64,000 nt of DNA from Bacillus inaquosorum KCTC 13429 (GCF_000332645.1 NZ_AMXN01000004.1:62001-126000), one strand, 5' to 3'; shown: positions 18,191 through 27,875, counted from the stretch's first letter. Translations and numbers: made by a program. The notes: generated by a model from the letters alone, not told the origin.

Positions 18191-18220
18191 ATCTTACCAT
18201 AATGTTGTTTTTCTTGACAA
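18191..18220 (-). promoter_or_regulatory. promoter of the que operon
   Basis: Minus-strand TTGTCA (18220-18215), 18-bp spacer, TAAGAT (18196-18191), placed about 40 bp before the preQ1 aptamer. This fits a sigma-A promoter. Confidence 0.7.
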
Positions 18221-18292
18221 TAAAAAAGTCAGCCCCTAGCTTCCCGAACAAGCGCCGTTCTGCAATGACGGCCCGCTTTATTATATATGTAA

Positions 18293-19336
18293 TTATAAAC
18301 TGCGCCGCCGGGGAGCCTTTTTGCAAATCAGGGCGCCTATGAAGGCCAGACTCACATAGCCAAACAATGGATAAATCGTTGAAATGAGCTTGCCGTATCC
18401 AATTTGGCTCGTGATATAAGCCGTGGTCATAATGGCTGCAAAGATATATTTGCTTTTGATTGGAAGAAAGCTCTGCACTTGTTTTTCCAACCCATATAGA
18501 TTGCCGATAACCGATGTGAACACTTCGCCGAAAATAATGAGCAAATAAATCAAATGGACAGATCGTGCAAAGAGATAAACCACTTGGGCCATCGGTATAT
18601 CATACAAAAATACATCCGGGAGCATCGACAAAGACAGAAAACTCGCGGACAGCACAATCGTCAGTATCGTGCCTCCGATTAAAGCGCCTTTTTTTATCAC
18701 TTTTTCCGATGACATTTCATTCGCAAGCGGAACCAAAACCGCTTGGGCAAGCGATAAATTCAAAGCGCCGTAAGAAAACGCTGATAAGAGCCAGTCCCAG
18801 CGATGCGGCCATACCCACTGAGCTGTGTTCCGCGACTCGCTGAAAATAAAAGAGTCGGCCACCACAATCATAGAAAAGATGATCAAAAGAGGAACAACAA
18901 ACACGTTGACACCGAAAATGCCTTTTACACCTCTAGTCATCACAATTAAGCTCAACCCAATTGTAATCAGCATCCCAATTTGAGCGGACATCCCCAGCTG
19001 CTCCTCAAAAAGCGCCCCTGCCCCAGAGAGCATAACAGATGTGACGCCGAGGAGAACAAACAGCATAAACACATTGATAATCCGGCCAGCCGTCGCCCCG
19101 AACAAGAATATGTTCATTTCTTGATATGACTTGGCATTGATTCGCTTTGAAATGATCATCAGCTTGGCTCCCAGTAACGTAAACATCCCGCCGCTGACGA
19201 TAATGCCGAATAAACCGAACCAGCCAAACTTCAGAAAAAACTCAACAATTTCCCTGCCAGTAGCAAATCCAGCTCCAACTACTGTGCCGATATACACGAA
19301 AGCAAGCTGACTTGCTGATCCTTTTGATTGTTCCAT
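18293..19336 (-). CDS. ykvI: putative transporter YkvI
   Basis: Integral membrane protein of 347 residues with about ten hydrophobic segments from residue 9 onward. The N-terminal YIGTVVGAGFATGREIVEFF resembles the first helix of amino acid/sodium-coupled (LeuT-superfamily) permeases, with the GAGFATG break and a following glutamate. A transporter role is inferred; the substrate is unknown. It stands alone between clpE (divergent) and the que operon. Confidence 0.8.
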   Translation of the reverse strand: MEQSKGSASQLAFVYIGTVVGAGFATGREIVEFFLKFGWFGLFGIIVSGGMFTLLGAKLMIISKRINAKSYQEMNIFLFGATAGRIINVFMLFVLLGVTSVMLSGAGALFEEQLGMSAQIGMLITIGLSLIVMTRGVKGIFGVNVFVVPLLIIFSMIVVADSFIFSESRNTAQWVWPHRWDWLLSAFSYGALNLSLAQAVLVPLANEMSSEKVIKKGALIGGTILTIVLSASFLSLSMLPDVFLYDIPMAQVVYLFARSVHLIYLLIIFGEVFTSVIGNLYGLEKQVQSFLPIKSKYIFAAIMTTAYITSQIGYGKLISTIYPLFGYVSLAFIGALICKKAPRRRSL

Positions 19337-19467
19337 TTCTCCCCTCCAAACGAACCGCAGTTTTGTCCATATATGCCTTTTTATAACCTATGAGACAAGT
19401 TCCTTGAAAAGACGAAGAAAACATGTTTTACTGTGTAAACAAATCAAAAATTTTTTACGCAAATGAC

Positions 19468-19681
19468 TTGAAAGTCAAAGATAGTCAGAGTATACTATTA
19501 ATCAAAGTTGGTCAAACGAACCGGCCTTTTTTTAAAATCAATTGGTCAAAGTTAGTCAAATAGTCAGACTGCTCTGAGCATATTGTTTTGAAAGCCGATA
19601 AGTTTGCCGTATACTTATAGTCAAAGAAGGTCAAATCCAAACGGCCTTTTTATTCACATCCATTGGTCAAAGAAGATCAAA
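19468..19681 (+). promoter_or_regulatory. clpE control region: two promoters, five CtsR boxes
   Basis: Promoter 1: TTGAAA (19468-19473), 17 bp, TATACT (19491-19496). Promoter 2: TTGAAA (19588-19593), 16 bp, TATACT (19610-19615). Five CtsR heptad-repeat operators of the type GGTCAAAnnnGGTCAAA lie at 19473-19489, 19500-19516, 19544-19560, 19619-19635 and 19665-19681. CtsR is the known repressor of class III heat-shock genes, so clpE should be tightly repressed until heat or arginine-phosphate stress. Confidence 0.93.
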
Positions 19682-19702
19682 CTTTTAAGGAGGTTTTGGC
19701 AA

Positions 19703-21805
19703 ATGCGTTGTCAACATTGTCATAAAAACGAGGCGACGATTCGCCTTAACATGCAAATAAATTCTGTTCATAAACATATGGTTCTATGTGAAACTTGCTA
19801 TAACGAGCTGACCCGCAAACCTTCAATGAGCATGGGTCCTCAATCTTTCGGTTTTCCGTTTGAACAAGCATTCCAGCAGAAAGAACAAAACGCAGCAAAA
19901 CAAAGCGAGAAAAAAGGATTGCTTGATGAGCTGGCTCAAAATATTACAAACGGTGCAAAAGCCGGTCTCATTGATCCCGTCATCGGCCGTGATGAAGAAG
20001 TAGCGCGCGTGATCGAAATTCTGAACCGCCGCAACAAAAACAATCCGGTTCTCATTGGTGAGCCTGGCGTAGGGAAAACAGCAATCGCCGAAGGACTCGC
20101 TTTAAAAATCGCTGAAGGTGATGTTCCAAACAAACTGAAAAACAAAGAGCTTTACTTGCTTGATGTTGCATCCCTGGTTGCAAACACAGGGATCAGAGGC
20201 CAATTTGAAGAGAGAATGAAACAGCTGATCACTGAGCTGAAAGAACGAAAAAATGTCATTCTGTTCATTGATGAAATTCATCTTCTCGTTGGCGCAGGCT
20301 CTGCAGAAGGTTCAATGGACGCAGGCAATATTCTCAAGCCTGCCCTTGCCAGAGGCGAACTGCAAGTCATCGGTGCGACAACATTGAAAGAATACCGTCA
20401 AATCGAAAAAGATGCCGCACTGGAAAGACGTTTTCAGCCTGTCATGGTGCAGGAGCCTTCTATTGAACAGGCCATCCTCATTCTGCAAGGGATCAAAGAC
20501 AAATACGAAGCATACCATGGCGTGACATTCAGTGATGAAGCAATCAAAGCATGTGTGACTTTATCATCCCGCTACATTCAGGACAGACACCTGCCGGATA
20601 AAGCGATTGACTTATTGGATGAAGCTGGTTCAAAAGCCAACCTGTTAATTGATGAGCTGAATGATGAGGATGCGGCTAAACGATTAACTGCGATTGAAGC
20701 TGAAAAAACAAAAGCCCTGGAAGAAGAAAATTACGAACTGGCGGCAAAACTCCGTGATGAAGAAATTGCATTGGAGAAAAAACTGAACAGCTCTTCCGCT
20801 CATTCCGCTGTCACTGTGGAAGCTGAGCACATTCAGGATATCGTTGAACAAAAAACAGGCATCCCTGTCGGCAAACTGCAGGCAGATGAACAAACAAAAA
20901 TGAAAGAGCTTGAAGCAAAACTTCATGAACGTGTGATCGGACAAGAAGCCGCTGTTCAAAAAGTGGCAAAAGCGGTAAGACGAAGCCGCGCCGGATTAAA
21001 ATCCAAAAACAGACCAGTCGGCTCCTTCCTCTTTGTCGGTCCTACCGGCGTAGGGAAAACAGAGCTTTCTAAAACGCTGGCAGATGAATTATTCGGCACA
21101 AAAGACTCTATTATCCGCCTCGATATGAGCGAATACATGGAGAAACACGCCGTATCTAAAATCATCGGTTCACCGCCTGGATATGTCGGCCATGAGGAAG
21201 CTGGACAATTAACAGAAAAAGTGCGCCGCAATCCTTACAGCATCGTGTTGCTGGATGAGATTGAAAAAGCACACCCTGACGTTCAGCATATGTTCCTGCA
21301 AATCATGGAGGACGGCCGTCTGACAGACAGCCAAGGCAGAACCGTAAGCTTTAAAGACACTGTGATTATCATGACAAGCAACGCGGGTACCGGCGAAAAA
21401 CAAACGAAAGTCGGTTTCCAATCATCAGATGACAGTGTAATCGAAGAACAAACATTGATTGATTCACTGAGCATGTTCTTTAAACCTGAGTTCCTCAACC
21501 GTTTTGACAGCATTATTGAGTTCCGCTCACTGGAAAAAGAACATCTGATCAAAATCGTCAGCCTGCTGCTTGGAGAACTTGAAGAAACGTTGGCAGAACG
21601 CGGCATCAGCTTGAGTGTGACAGACGAAGCGAAAGAAAAAATCGCTGAGCTGGGCTACCACCCTTCATTCGGTGCACGTCCGCTCAGAAGAACCATCCAA
21701 GAATGGGTGGAGGATGAAATGACCGATCTGCTGCTTGACAATAGCGAGATCACAAGTTTTCACGTCACTGCAGAGGATAATAAAATCAAAGTACAAGCGA
21801 AATAA
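19703..21805 (+). CDS. clpE: ATP-dependent Clp protease ATPase subunit ClpE
   Basis: HSP100 unfoldase of 700 residues that feeds proteins to ClpP and disaggregates them. It has an N-terminal zinc finger (Cys3, Cys6, Cys29, Cys32), a first AAA module (GEPGVGKTA, then the [11 protein letters not shown] Walker B), a UVR-type linker ([21 protein letters not shown]) and a second AAA module (GPTGVGKTE). The start at 19703 has AAGGAGG ten bases upstream; the frame stays open further but lacks signals there. Repressed by CtsR. Confidence 0.97.
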   Translation: MRCQHCHKNEATIRLNMQINSVHKHMVLCETCYNELTRKPSMSMGPQSFGFPFEQAFQQKEQNAAKQSEKKGLLDELAQNITNGAKAGLIDPVIGRDEEVARVIEILNRRNKNNPVLIGEPGVGKTAIAEGLALKIAEGDVPNKLKNKELYLLDVASLVANTGIRGQFEERMKQLITELKERKNVILFIDEIHLLVGAGSAEGSMDAGNILKPALARGELQVIGATTLKEYRQIEKDAALERRFQPVMVQEPSIEQAILILQGIKDKYEAYHGVTFSDEAIKACVTLSSRYIQDRHLPDKAIDLLDEAGSKANLLIDELNDEDAAKRLTAIEAEKTKALEEENYELAAKLRDEEIALEKKLNSSSAHSAVTVEAEHIQDIVEQKTGIPVGKLQADEQTKMKELEAKLHERVIGQEAAVQKVAKAVRRSRAGLKSKNRPVGSFLFVGPTGVGKTELSKTLADELFGTKDSIIRLDMSEYMEKHAVSKIIGSPPGYVGHEEAGQLTEKVRRNPYSIVLLDEIEKAHPDVQHMFLQIMEDGRLTDSQGRTVSFKDTVIIMTSNAGTGEKQTKVGFQSSDDSVIEEQTLIDSLSMFFKPEFLNRFDSIIEFRSLEKEHLIKIVSLLLGELEETLAERGISLSVTDEAKEKIAELGYHPSFGARPLRRTIQEWVEDEMTDLLLDNSEITSFHVTAEDNKIKVQAK

Positions 21806-21812
21806 CGATCAG

Positions 21813-21840
21813 CGGTTTCCTATTTAGGAAGCCGTTTTTT
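21813..21840 (+). terminator. clpE terminator
   Basis: CGGtTTCC-tattta-GGAAgCCG followed by a T run, eight bases past the clpE stop. Confidence 0.88.
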
Positions 21841-22121
21841 TATGCATTCATACTCTTGGCTGAGAAAATACCGTCCCTTCCCCTGAAGCGCTACTCCCCT
21901 TCATCCTTTACCCTTTTCTTAAGGAGGGATGGAGCTTGTTTATATACAGTGAATATTTGTTTCTATTATTATATGAAGACCACCTGAGGAACAGCTTGCA
22001 ATCAAGCTGTCAATTTCAATACCGTTAAGAGGGCTTTTCAATTTTGAAAGGTCCGGTTTTGTTTATTTCTCCCTTCTATGCCTCTTCCTTGAATATTTCA
22101 TGAACAAATTCACAATGTCCC

Positions 22122-22148
22122 TAAAGTTCCGGGCACCGAAACCGATAT
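22122..22148 (+). promoter_or_regulatory. sigma-D promoter of motAB
   Basis: TAAA (22122-22125), 15-bp spacer, ACCGATAT (22141-22148), close to the motility sigma factor consensus TAAA-N15-GCCGATAA. It lies 42 bp before motA. A hairpin (22031-22060) lies upstream and may block read-through from the clpE side. Confidence 0.85.
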
Positions 22149-22189
22149 TAACCATAGACAAGCTAGTAAAAAAGGATTTGGTGAAAACT

Positions 22190-23002
22190 ATGGATAAAAC
22201 TTCGTTAATCGGTATTATTCTTGCTTTTGTGGCATTGAGCGTCGGGATGGTTCTGAAAGGCGTCAGTTTCAGCGCGCTTGCAAACCCCGCTGCCATCTTA
22301 ATTATTATCGCCGGGACAATCTCAGCAGTCGTTATTGCGTTCCCAACTAAAGAAATTAAAAAAGTGCCTGCGCTGTTCCGAGTGTTATTTAAGGAAAACA
22401 AACAGCTGACAATAGAGGAGCTCATTCCTATGTTCTCTGAATGGGCCCAGCTTGCGCGCCGCGAAGGCCTGCTTGCTTTAGAAGCAAGCATTGAGGATGT
22501 AGATGACGCTTTCCTGAAAAACGGGCTCAGCATGGCTGTTGACGGGCAAAGCGCGGAATTTATCAGAGATATCATGACAGAGGAAGTTGAAGCGATGGAG
22601 GACAGGCACCAAGCCGGAGCCGCTATTTTTACACAGGCGGGAACTTACGCGCCGACCCTTGGAGTACTCGGCGCAGTAATCGGACTGATTGCCGCCCTCT
22701 CTCATATGGACAATACAGATGAGCTTGGACACGCCATCAGTGCAGCCTTTGTCGCCACCCTTCTCGGTATCTTTACGGGATATGTGTTATGGCATCCTTT
22801 CGCAAATAAATTAAAGCGAAAATCAAAACAAGAAGTAAAACTGCGTGAGGTTATGATTGAAGGCGTCCTGTCCGTATTAGAAGGACAAGCACCGAAAGTC
22901 ATCGAACAAAAGCTTTTAATGTACCTTCCTGCGAAGGACCGCTTGAAATTTGCAGAACAAGGAGAGGCGCAAAATGGCGAGAAAAAAGAAGAAGAAGCAT
23001 GA
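22190..23002 (+). CDS. motA: flagellar stator protein MotA
   Basis: Proton-channel subunit of the flagellar motor, 270 residues, four membrane helices. Helices 1-2 lie in the first 55 residues; the cytoplasmic loop carries the charged stretch that contacts FliG; helices 3-4 are at GTYAPTLGVLGAVIGLIAAL and ISAAFVATLLGIFTGYVLW. The start is at 22190 (MDKTSLIGIIL); an extra 30 codons upstream overlap the promoter and are unlikely to be translated. The gene is intact and overlaps motB by 29 bp. Confidence 0.95.
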   Translation: MDKTSLIGIILAFVALSVGMVLKGVSFSALANPAAILIIIAGTISAVVIAFPTKEIKKVPALFRVLFKENKQLTIEELIPMFSEWAQLARREGLLALEASIEDVDDAFLKNGLSMAVDGQSAEFIRDIMTEEVEAMEDRHQAGAAIFTQAGTYAPTLGVLGAVIGLIAALSHMDNTDELGHAISAAFVATLLGIFTGYVLWHPFANKLKRKSKQEVKLREVMIEGVLSVLEGQAPKVIEQKLLMYLPAKDRLKFAEQGEAQNGEKKEEEA

Positions 23003-23769
23003 GGACGAGCACGTTGATGAATCATGGCTGGTTCCTTACGCCGATATCCTTACTCTTCTCCTGGCATTATTTATTGTGCTGTACGCAAGCAGCTCAATTG
23101 ACGCAGCTAAGTTTCAAATGCTTTCAAAATCATTTAATGAAGTCTTTACAGGCGGCACCGGCGTACTGGACTACTCCAGTGTCACCCCTCCCGAAAACAA
23201 CTCAGACGGAATCGATGAAGTGAAGAAGGAAAAAGAAGAGAAAGAGAAAGAGAAAAACAAGAAAGAAAGAAAGAGAAAAAGCAGCTGATCAAGAAGAGCT
23301 TAAAAATGTAAAAAGCCAGGTGGAAAAGTTCATCAAAGATAAAAAGCTGGAACATCAGCTGGAAACAAAGATGACTAGTGAAGGACTGCTGATTACGATT
23401 AAAGACAGCATTTTCTTTGATTCTGGAAAAGCGACCATACGTAAAGTAGATGTACCGCTTGCAAAAGAGATATCTAATCTTCTTGTGATTAATCCGCCGA
23501 GAAATATCATTATCAGCGGACATACTGATAATATGCCAATTAAAAATTCTGAATTCCAATCAAACTGGCATTTAAGTGTCATGAGAGCGGTAAACTTTAT
23601 GGGGCTTCTGATTGAAAACCCTAAGCTAGACGCAAAAGTGTTCAGTGCCAAGGGCTACGGTGAGTATAAACCGGTGGCTTCCAACAAAACAGCGGAAGGC
23701 CGCAGCAAAAACCGGCGCGTTGAAGTTCTCATCTTGCCGAGAGGCGCAGCGGAAACAAATGAAAAATAG
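22974..23769 (+). pseudogene. motB: motB, frame broken inside a GAAA repeat
   Basis: MotB anchors the stator to peptidoglycan and carries the proton-binding aspartate. Residues 1-104 read normally, with the membrane helix and Asp24 (VPYADILTLLLAL), then enter a purine-only tract and stop at 23286-23288. The rest of the protein, the OmpA-like peptidoglycan-binding domain (TDNMPIKNS, SNWHLSVMRA, GRSKNRRVEV), is intact in the +1 frame to the TAG at 23767-23769. The tract holds GAGAAA repeats and then GAAA three times (23261-23272). Removing one GAAA restores a single frame of 263 residues. As written, the protein would lose its anchor. It may be a lineage-specific knockout, a switchable repeat or a base-calling error. 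Confidence 0.9.
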
Positions 23770-23770
23770 T

Positions 23771-23810
23771 AAAAAAGGAAGCCTTGTGACATATCAGGCT
23801 TCCTTTTTTT
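23771..23810. terminator. bidirectional terminator motB/mhqR
   Basis: AAAAAAGGAAGCCT and AGGCTTCCTTTTTTT form a hairpin with T tracts in both directions between two convergent genes. Confidence 0.92.
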
Positions 23811-24246
23811 ACTTATTATGAAATTGTTTTGCGTTTAATCCTACTCTTTTTAACATTTCTGTGCACATCTCTACCTCTTCTTCGCTTAATACGCTGATCA
23901 TTTCATCAATTTCAGCAGCGTGATCAGGGAAAATATCGTTCAAAAGACCGATGCCTTTTTCAGTGATTTGTGCGAATGTCACTCGTCTGTCTGTAGGAGA
24001 CGCTTTCCGAATGAGGAGTTCTTTTTGCTCCAGCTTATCTACAACATATGTGATGCTCCCGCTAGCCAAGAGAATTTTATCCCCTATCTGCTGCAGCGGC
24101 TGATCGCCTTTATGGTACAACAGCTCAAGCACAGCAAATTCAGTCGGATTCAGTCCATGCTTATGAATATGTTTATTCATATGATCGTTAATAGACCGAT
24201 ACGCGCGCGACAGCACGATAAATAACTTCAGTGATTTTTCTGTCAT
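23809..24246 (-). CDS. mhqR: MarR-family repressor MhqR
   Basis: A 145-residue MarR-type winged-helix protein. The DNA-binding region spans about residues 30-95 (LNPTEFAVLELLYHKGDQPLQQIG, then the wing KASPTDRRVTFAQITEKG). In B. subtilis it represses genes for resistance to hydroquinones and catechol. I see no copy of its usual palindromic operator next to the gene. A paralogue, ykoM, lies at 58488-58952. Confidence 0.92.
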   Translation of the reverse strand: MTEKSLKLFIVLSRAYRSINDHMNKHIHKHGLNPTEFAVLELLYHKGDQPLQQIGDKILLASGSITYVVDKLEQKELLIRKASPTDRRVTFAQITEKGIGLLNDIFPDHAAEIDEMISVLSEEEVEMCTEMLKRVGLNAKQFHNK

Positions 24247-24438
24247 GTCTCAATCATCCTTTTAGAAACCGTTACAGAGAAACATTAATAAACAAAGACC
24301 AAAATGTCAATAAAAATCTTTCCAATATTTCTCTTCTTTTTTATCATGTAAGCTGCTCAACATCTTTTTCTAATTTTTTTGGTTATTTTTTCTTATTAAA
24401 GAAGAAGAAACAATGATATAATACCTCTAATCAGGTGT

Positions 24439-25959
24439 ATGTTGGAGCGATGCAAATTGAAAATACTAAAAGGCGCCTGCGGGAGAGTCAAACTTTATAT
24501 TATACTGGTCGTGATTCCGGCAATCGTCATCAGCTTTTTCGTATATGAAAAAGAAAAAGATACAATAGCTGCAGAACATAAGCAAGAAGCTAGTGTCCTG
24601 CTGAACCTTCACCGCAACAAAATCAATTATTTAATCGGAGAAACAAAGGCGAGAATGACCTCCTTGTCCATCGCCATTGACAGACCGGTTGATATAAAGA
24701 AAATGCAGTCGATTTTGGAAAAAACCTTTGATTCAGAGCCGAGATTTTCCGGTCTCTATTTTCTGAACGCCAAAGGAGACGTTACCGTAAGCACAACGGA
24801 ATTAAAAACGAAAGTAAACCTGGCCGACAGATCTTTTTTTACAAAAGCGAAGGAAACAAAAAAGACAGTCATTTCAGATAGTTATTCGAGCAGAATTACA
24901 GGCCAGCCGATTTTTACCATTTGTGTTCCTGTTTTGGACTCAAAGGAAAATGTGACAGATTATCTTGTCGCAGCTATTCAAATTGATTATTTGAAAAACC
25001 TCATTAACTTGCTGAGCCCTGATGTTTATATTGAAGTGATAAACCAAGGCGGGAAAATGATTTTTACAAGCGGACAGGCCTCTCATGCAAAAGATCAGAA
25101 ACCAGTCAGCGGATATCTGGATGATATCAGCTGGAATATGAAAGTATATCCGAACCCCGTCACAATAGAAGAACTGACGAAAAGCCTTGTGCTTCCACTT
25201 TCATGTATTATTGTTCTGCTGAATATCCTTTTTATTCTCGTGCTGTATTATTTGCTGAAGCGGCAGACCCAGCTGGAGCGGTCAGAAAATGAGGCGCAAA
25301 AATTAGAGCTGATCGGGACGCTTGCTGCCAGCACGGCTCATGAAATCCGTAACCCGCTCACCGGCATAAGCGGCTTTATTCAGCTGTTGCAAAAGAAATA
25401 TAAAGGTGAAGAAGATCAGCTTTACTTCTCCATTATTGAACAGGAGATAAAGCGCATTAATCAAATTGTGAGTGAGTTCCTCGTTCTCGGCAAGCCGACA
25501 GCTGAAAAATGGGAGCTGAACTCGCTTCAGGATATTATCGGTGAAATTATGCCGATCATCTATTCTGAGGGCAACCTATACAATGTTGAAGTTGAATTAC
25601 AGTATTTAACCGAGCAGCCCTTACTCGTAAAATGTACAAAAGATCATATTAAACAAGTGATTTTAAATGTAGCAAAAAATGGCCTCGAGTCAATGCCTGA
25701 AGGGGGCAAACTGACGATCTCCTTGGGAGCTTTGGATAAAAAGGCCATTATCAAAGTCGTGGATAACGGTGAAGGGATTTCTCAGGAAATGCTCGATCAT
25801 ATCTTCCTCCCCTTTGTCACTTCTAAAGAAAAAGGAACCGGTCTCGGCCTTGTTGTATGTAAACGGATCGTGCTGATGTACGGAGGCTCCATTCATATCG
25901 AAAGTGAAGTGCGAAGAGGCACGGAGGTGACGATCACCCTCCCCGTATCCGCTTCATAA
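24439..25959 (+). CDS. kinD: sporulation sensor histidine kinase KinD
   Basis: A 506-residue membrane kinase feeding phosphate to Spo0F. One membrane helix at about 18-34, an extracellular Cache-type sensor domain (about 35-250: RFSGLYFLNAKGDVTVS, DRSFFTKAKETKK), a second helix at about 252-275, then HisKA with His301 (STAHEIRNPLTG) and a HATPase domain (NVAKNGLESM, VVDNGEGIS, GTGLGLVVC). All catalytic boxes are intact. It is convergent with eag-spo0E. Confidence 0.95.
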   Translation: MLERCKLKILKGACGRVKLYIILVVIPAIVISFFVYEKEKDTIAAEHKQEASVLLNLHRNKINYLIGETKARMTSLSIAIDRPVDIKKMQSILEKTFDSEPRFSGLYFLNAKGDVTVSTTELKTKVNLADRSFFTKAKETKKTVISDSYSSRITGQPIFTICVPVLDSKENVTDYLVAAIQIDYLKNLINLLSPDVYIEVINQGGKMIFTSGQASHAKDQKPVSGYLDDISWNMKVYPNPVTIEELTKSLVLPLSCIIVLLNILFILVLYYLLKRQTQLERSENEAQKLELIGTLAASTAHEIRNPLTGISGFIQLLQKKYKGEEDQLYFSIIEQEIKRINQIVSEFLVLGKPTAEKWELNSLQDIIGEIMPIIYSEGNLYNVEVELQYLTEQPLLVKCTKDHIKQVILNVAKNGLESMPEGGKLTISLGALDKKAIIKVVDNGEGISQEMLDHIFLPFVTSKEKGTGLGLVVCKRIVLMYGGSIHIESEVRRGTEVTITLPVSAS

Positions 25960-25989
25960 CCCCCCTGACCGTGTCAGGAGGGTTTTTTA
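25960..25989. terminator. bidirectional terminator kinD/eag
   Basis: CCCCCCTGA-ccgtg-TCAGGaGGG followed by a T run, starting at the kinD stop and reaching the end of the convergent eag gene. The T tract is clear in the plus direction, weaker in the other. Confidence 0.8.
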
Positions 25990-26418
25990 TCTTCTTGAAC
26001 GTGAATTGCCATTCGACTTGCTTGCTGTTCTGCCAGAAAAGAGTATTTTGATGAAACGCAACAGCAGTTTCAGAACCAAAAAAAACAAAAAGAATACCAA
26101 AAAACCCTTTAAACCCTCAGTGGCATCTAAAAACTCCATATTCCCTCTCCCCGTTACTTTTTGCTGAATTTCAATAGCAAATACGATGACAATGATGACT
26201 GTAACGGTATAGATAAAGGACAAGGCTGTCATGCTCCACTTAGATAGCCATGTAAACACAGCGTGAGTGACGCCGAAAAAGAAAATGCCAAAAATGCCGA
26301 TCACCCAAAAATGCATCTCTTTGTCGGTTAAATGAATGCCAAACATTCCGCATAATGAAATAAAAGCATCATGAAATTGATTGACCATTTCAGTAATGAT
26401 AATCGCCAGTTCTTTCAT
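25987..26418 (-). CDS. eag: small multispan membrane protein Eag
   Basis: A 143-residue membrane protein with three hydrophobic stretches (about 36-53, 62-82, 98-122) and a basic C-terminal tail rich in Ser, Arg and Asn. I name it eag because a gene of that name lies next to spo0E in B. subtilis; no function is known to me. It lies 85 bp after spo0E in the same direction, with a weak terminator in the gap. Confidence 0.7.
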   Translation of the reverse strand: MKELAIIITEMVNQFHDAFISLCGMFGIHLTDKEMHFWVIGIFGIFFFGVTHAVFTWLSKWSMTALSFIYTVTVIIVIVFAIEIQQKVTGRGNMEFLDATEGLKGFLVFFLFFLVLKLLLRFIKILFSGRTASKSNGNSRSRR

Positions 26419-26451
26419 CAGTTCCCTCTTTCATATGAATTTTTCCAGAAA

Positions 26452-26481
26452 AAAAGAGCGCTTCTGAAAAGCTCTCTCTTT
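26452..26481 (-). terminator. spo0E terminator
   Basis: On the minus strand GAGAGAGC-ttttcagaa-GCGCTCT followed by a T-rich run. It lies between spo0E and eag. Confidence 0.65.
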
Positions 26482-26503
26482 ATATATGCATCTGATAGCG
26501 CCG

Positions 26504-26761
26504 CTATTTATTTGCATCATATGCAGGCATAACATCTCTGCGGGGCCACAAGCCTAATTTCTTTACAAGGCCTTGAATCCCTTGGGAATGTTCGTTTTCT
26601 TGCATGAGCTGGTGATATTCATTTATTAAACAATCCAGCTCCTGACTGTGTCTGATCGTGTCATGCCCTGTAAATCCCTGCTTTCTAGCGGCATCTATCA
26701 TTAACTTTCTTTTTTCATCAATAGACACCAACAATCTTTCTTGTTCAGAAGAACCGCCCAT
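26504..26761 (-). CDS. spo0E: Spo0A-P phosphatase Spo0E
   Basis: An 85-residue aspartyl-phosphate phosphatase that removes phosphate from Spo0A-P and so holds back sporulation. The family signature SQELD is present (HSQELDCLINEYHQL), and two helices form the hairpin. The C-terminal tail ends AYDANK. On the minus strand a TGAAAA, 17-bp spacer, TATAAT promoter (26856-26828) lies about 70 bp upstream. It opposes the input from KinD and KinE encoded nearby. Confidence 0.94.
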   Translation of the reverse strand: MGGSSEQERLLVSIDEKRKLMIDAARKQGFTGHDTIRHSQELDCLINEYHQLMQENEHSQGIQGLVKKLGLWPRRDVMPAYDANK

Positions 26762-26963
26762 TCACTTCACCCCTCGCCGCTAAGAAATAGGAAACAAGTT
26801 TGATTGGGTTATTGTGCATTATTACAGATTATACTTTATTTGTAAACATATTTTCATTAAATAAGTTAATTTTTCAGGTATAATAGATATATTGATAGGA
26901 TTAGAAGAACAATACCCAGGTGAAGAATATCTTAAACACACCGCCAGGCAGGAGGTATGCCCG

Positions 26964-27284
26964 ATGAAGAAAAAGAAAGCAATAATGCTCGGAGCGGCAG
27001 GCGGAAAAGCGATTTTAAAAAGGAAAAACCGAAAAAAATGTATCCAGCACATCACTGTTTTTTTTCAAATGCTTCGCGATTGGAGAAACGGCGACTACCC
27101 CCGTTCACAGGTTAAAACACTTTTGCTTCTAAGTGCTGCCATCTTGTATATCGCCATGCCGCTCGATATCATTCCAGACGTTATCCTCGGTCTTGGGATC
27201 ATTGATGATGCAGCTGTTCTAGGTTTGATTTGGACACTGATTAAAAAAGAAATGTCACAATATGAAAAGTGGCGTTTGCAATAA
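26964..27284 (+). CDS. ykvA: DUF1232 membrane protein YkvA
   Basis: A 106-residue protein with a very basic N-terminal third and a C-terminal hydrophobic DUF1232 domain (LLLLSAAILYIAMPLDIIPDVI, then LGIIDDAAVLGLIWTLI), containing the typical P-D-x-I-P-D motif. Function unknown. The start is placed at 26964 (MKKKKAIMLGAAGG), behind GGCAGGAGG; the frame extends 24 codons upstream without support. A TATAAT at 26879-26884 is a plausible -10. Confidence 0.82.
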   Translation: MKKKKAIMLGAAGGKAILKRKNRKKCIQHITVFFQMLRDWRNGDYPRSQVKTLLLLSAAILYIAMPLDIIPDVILGLGIIDDAAVLGLIWTLIKKEMSQYEKWRLQ

Positions 27285-27289
27285 ATATA

Positions 27290-27319
27290 AAAAGCCCCGT
27301 TCGATTGAACGGGGCTTTT
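27290..27319. terminator. bidirectional terminator ykvA/mtnD
   Basis: AAAAGCCCCGTTC-gatt-GAACGGGGCTTTT, a perfect 13-bp stem between convergent genes. Confidence 0.93.
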
Positions 27320-27324
27320 CCTGC

Positions 27325-27861
27325 TTATTGATTCACGCTGTCTTTTTCATAAATCGGAACCCAGCCTTCAGTTGTGACAAAAATTCTCACAGCAACAACT
27401 TTGCGGTCCTCCTGAAGCGTGAAGTAATGGCGGATATTCTCAGGCACTGAGATTAAATCTCCAGGGTTTAAACGGACATCAAAAAACGTTCCGTCTTTGC
27501 CTTGAATAACAAAAATGCCGTGTCCGCTTACGATAAAACGGACCTCATCGTCTGTATGGTGATGCTCTCTTTTAAAGTTCTCAAGCAGTTCATCAAGTTT
27601 CGGATTGCTGTCTGACAAGGAGATAACATCCTGTGCTTTATAGCCGCGTCGGGCTGAGATATCTTTAATTTCAGTTTCAAAGGTATCGAGGATTTGCTGT
27701 TTTTCTTCTTCTGTCAGATCATATTTCTCTGAAAGCTGTTCCGGAAGCTTTGTAATATCCCATTGCTCATAAATAACCTCTTGACGGTCCAGAAAGCTTG
27801 CAACTTCCTCTTGATTTTCAATCGTTGTATTCGCCTCATCATGAATTCGAATTGTTGCCAT
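27325..27861 (-). CDS. mtnD: acireductone dioxygenase MtnD
   Basis: Last salvage enzyme before transamination, 178 residues, cupin fold. It oxidises acireductone to 4-methylthio-2-oxobutyrate and formate. The metal-binding motif is in EHHHTDDEVRFIVSGHGIFV, with a further histidine in ENIRHYFTL. It is the last gene of the mtnWXBD operon, 14 bp after mtnB. Confidence 0.95.
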   Translation of the reverse strand: MATIRIHDEANTTIENQEEVASFLDRQEVIYEQWDITKLPEQLSEKYDLTEEEKQQILDTFETEIKDISARRGYKAQDVISLSDSNPKLDELLENFKREHHHTDDEVRFIVSGHGIFVIQGKDGTFFDVRLNPGDLISVPENIRHYFTLQEDRKVVAVRIFVTTEGWVPIYEKDSVNQ

Positions 27862-27875
27862 TTCAGTTCCTCCTT

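Noticed and set aside
22063-22575. 170-codon minus-strand frame opposite motA
   Set aside because: Antisense to motA, Ser/Ala/Ile-rich composition typical of shadow frames, no start signals.
23221-23290. CRISPR or minisatellite in the motB purine tract
   Set aside because: The units are only four to six bases and lie within a coding linker; it is a simple-sequence tract, not a repeat-spacer array.
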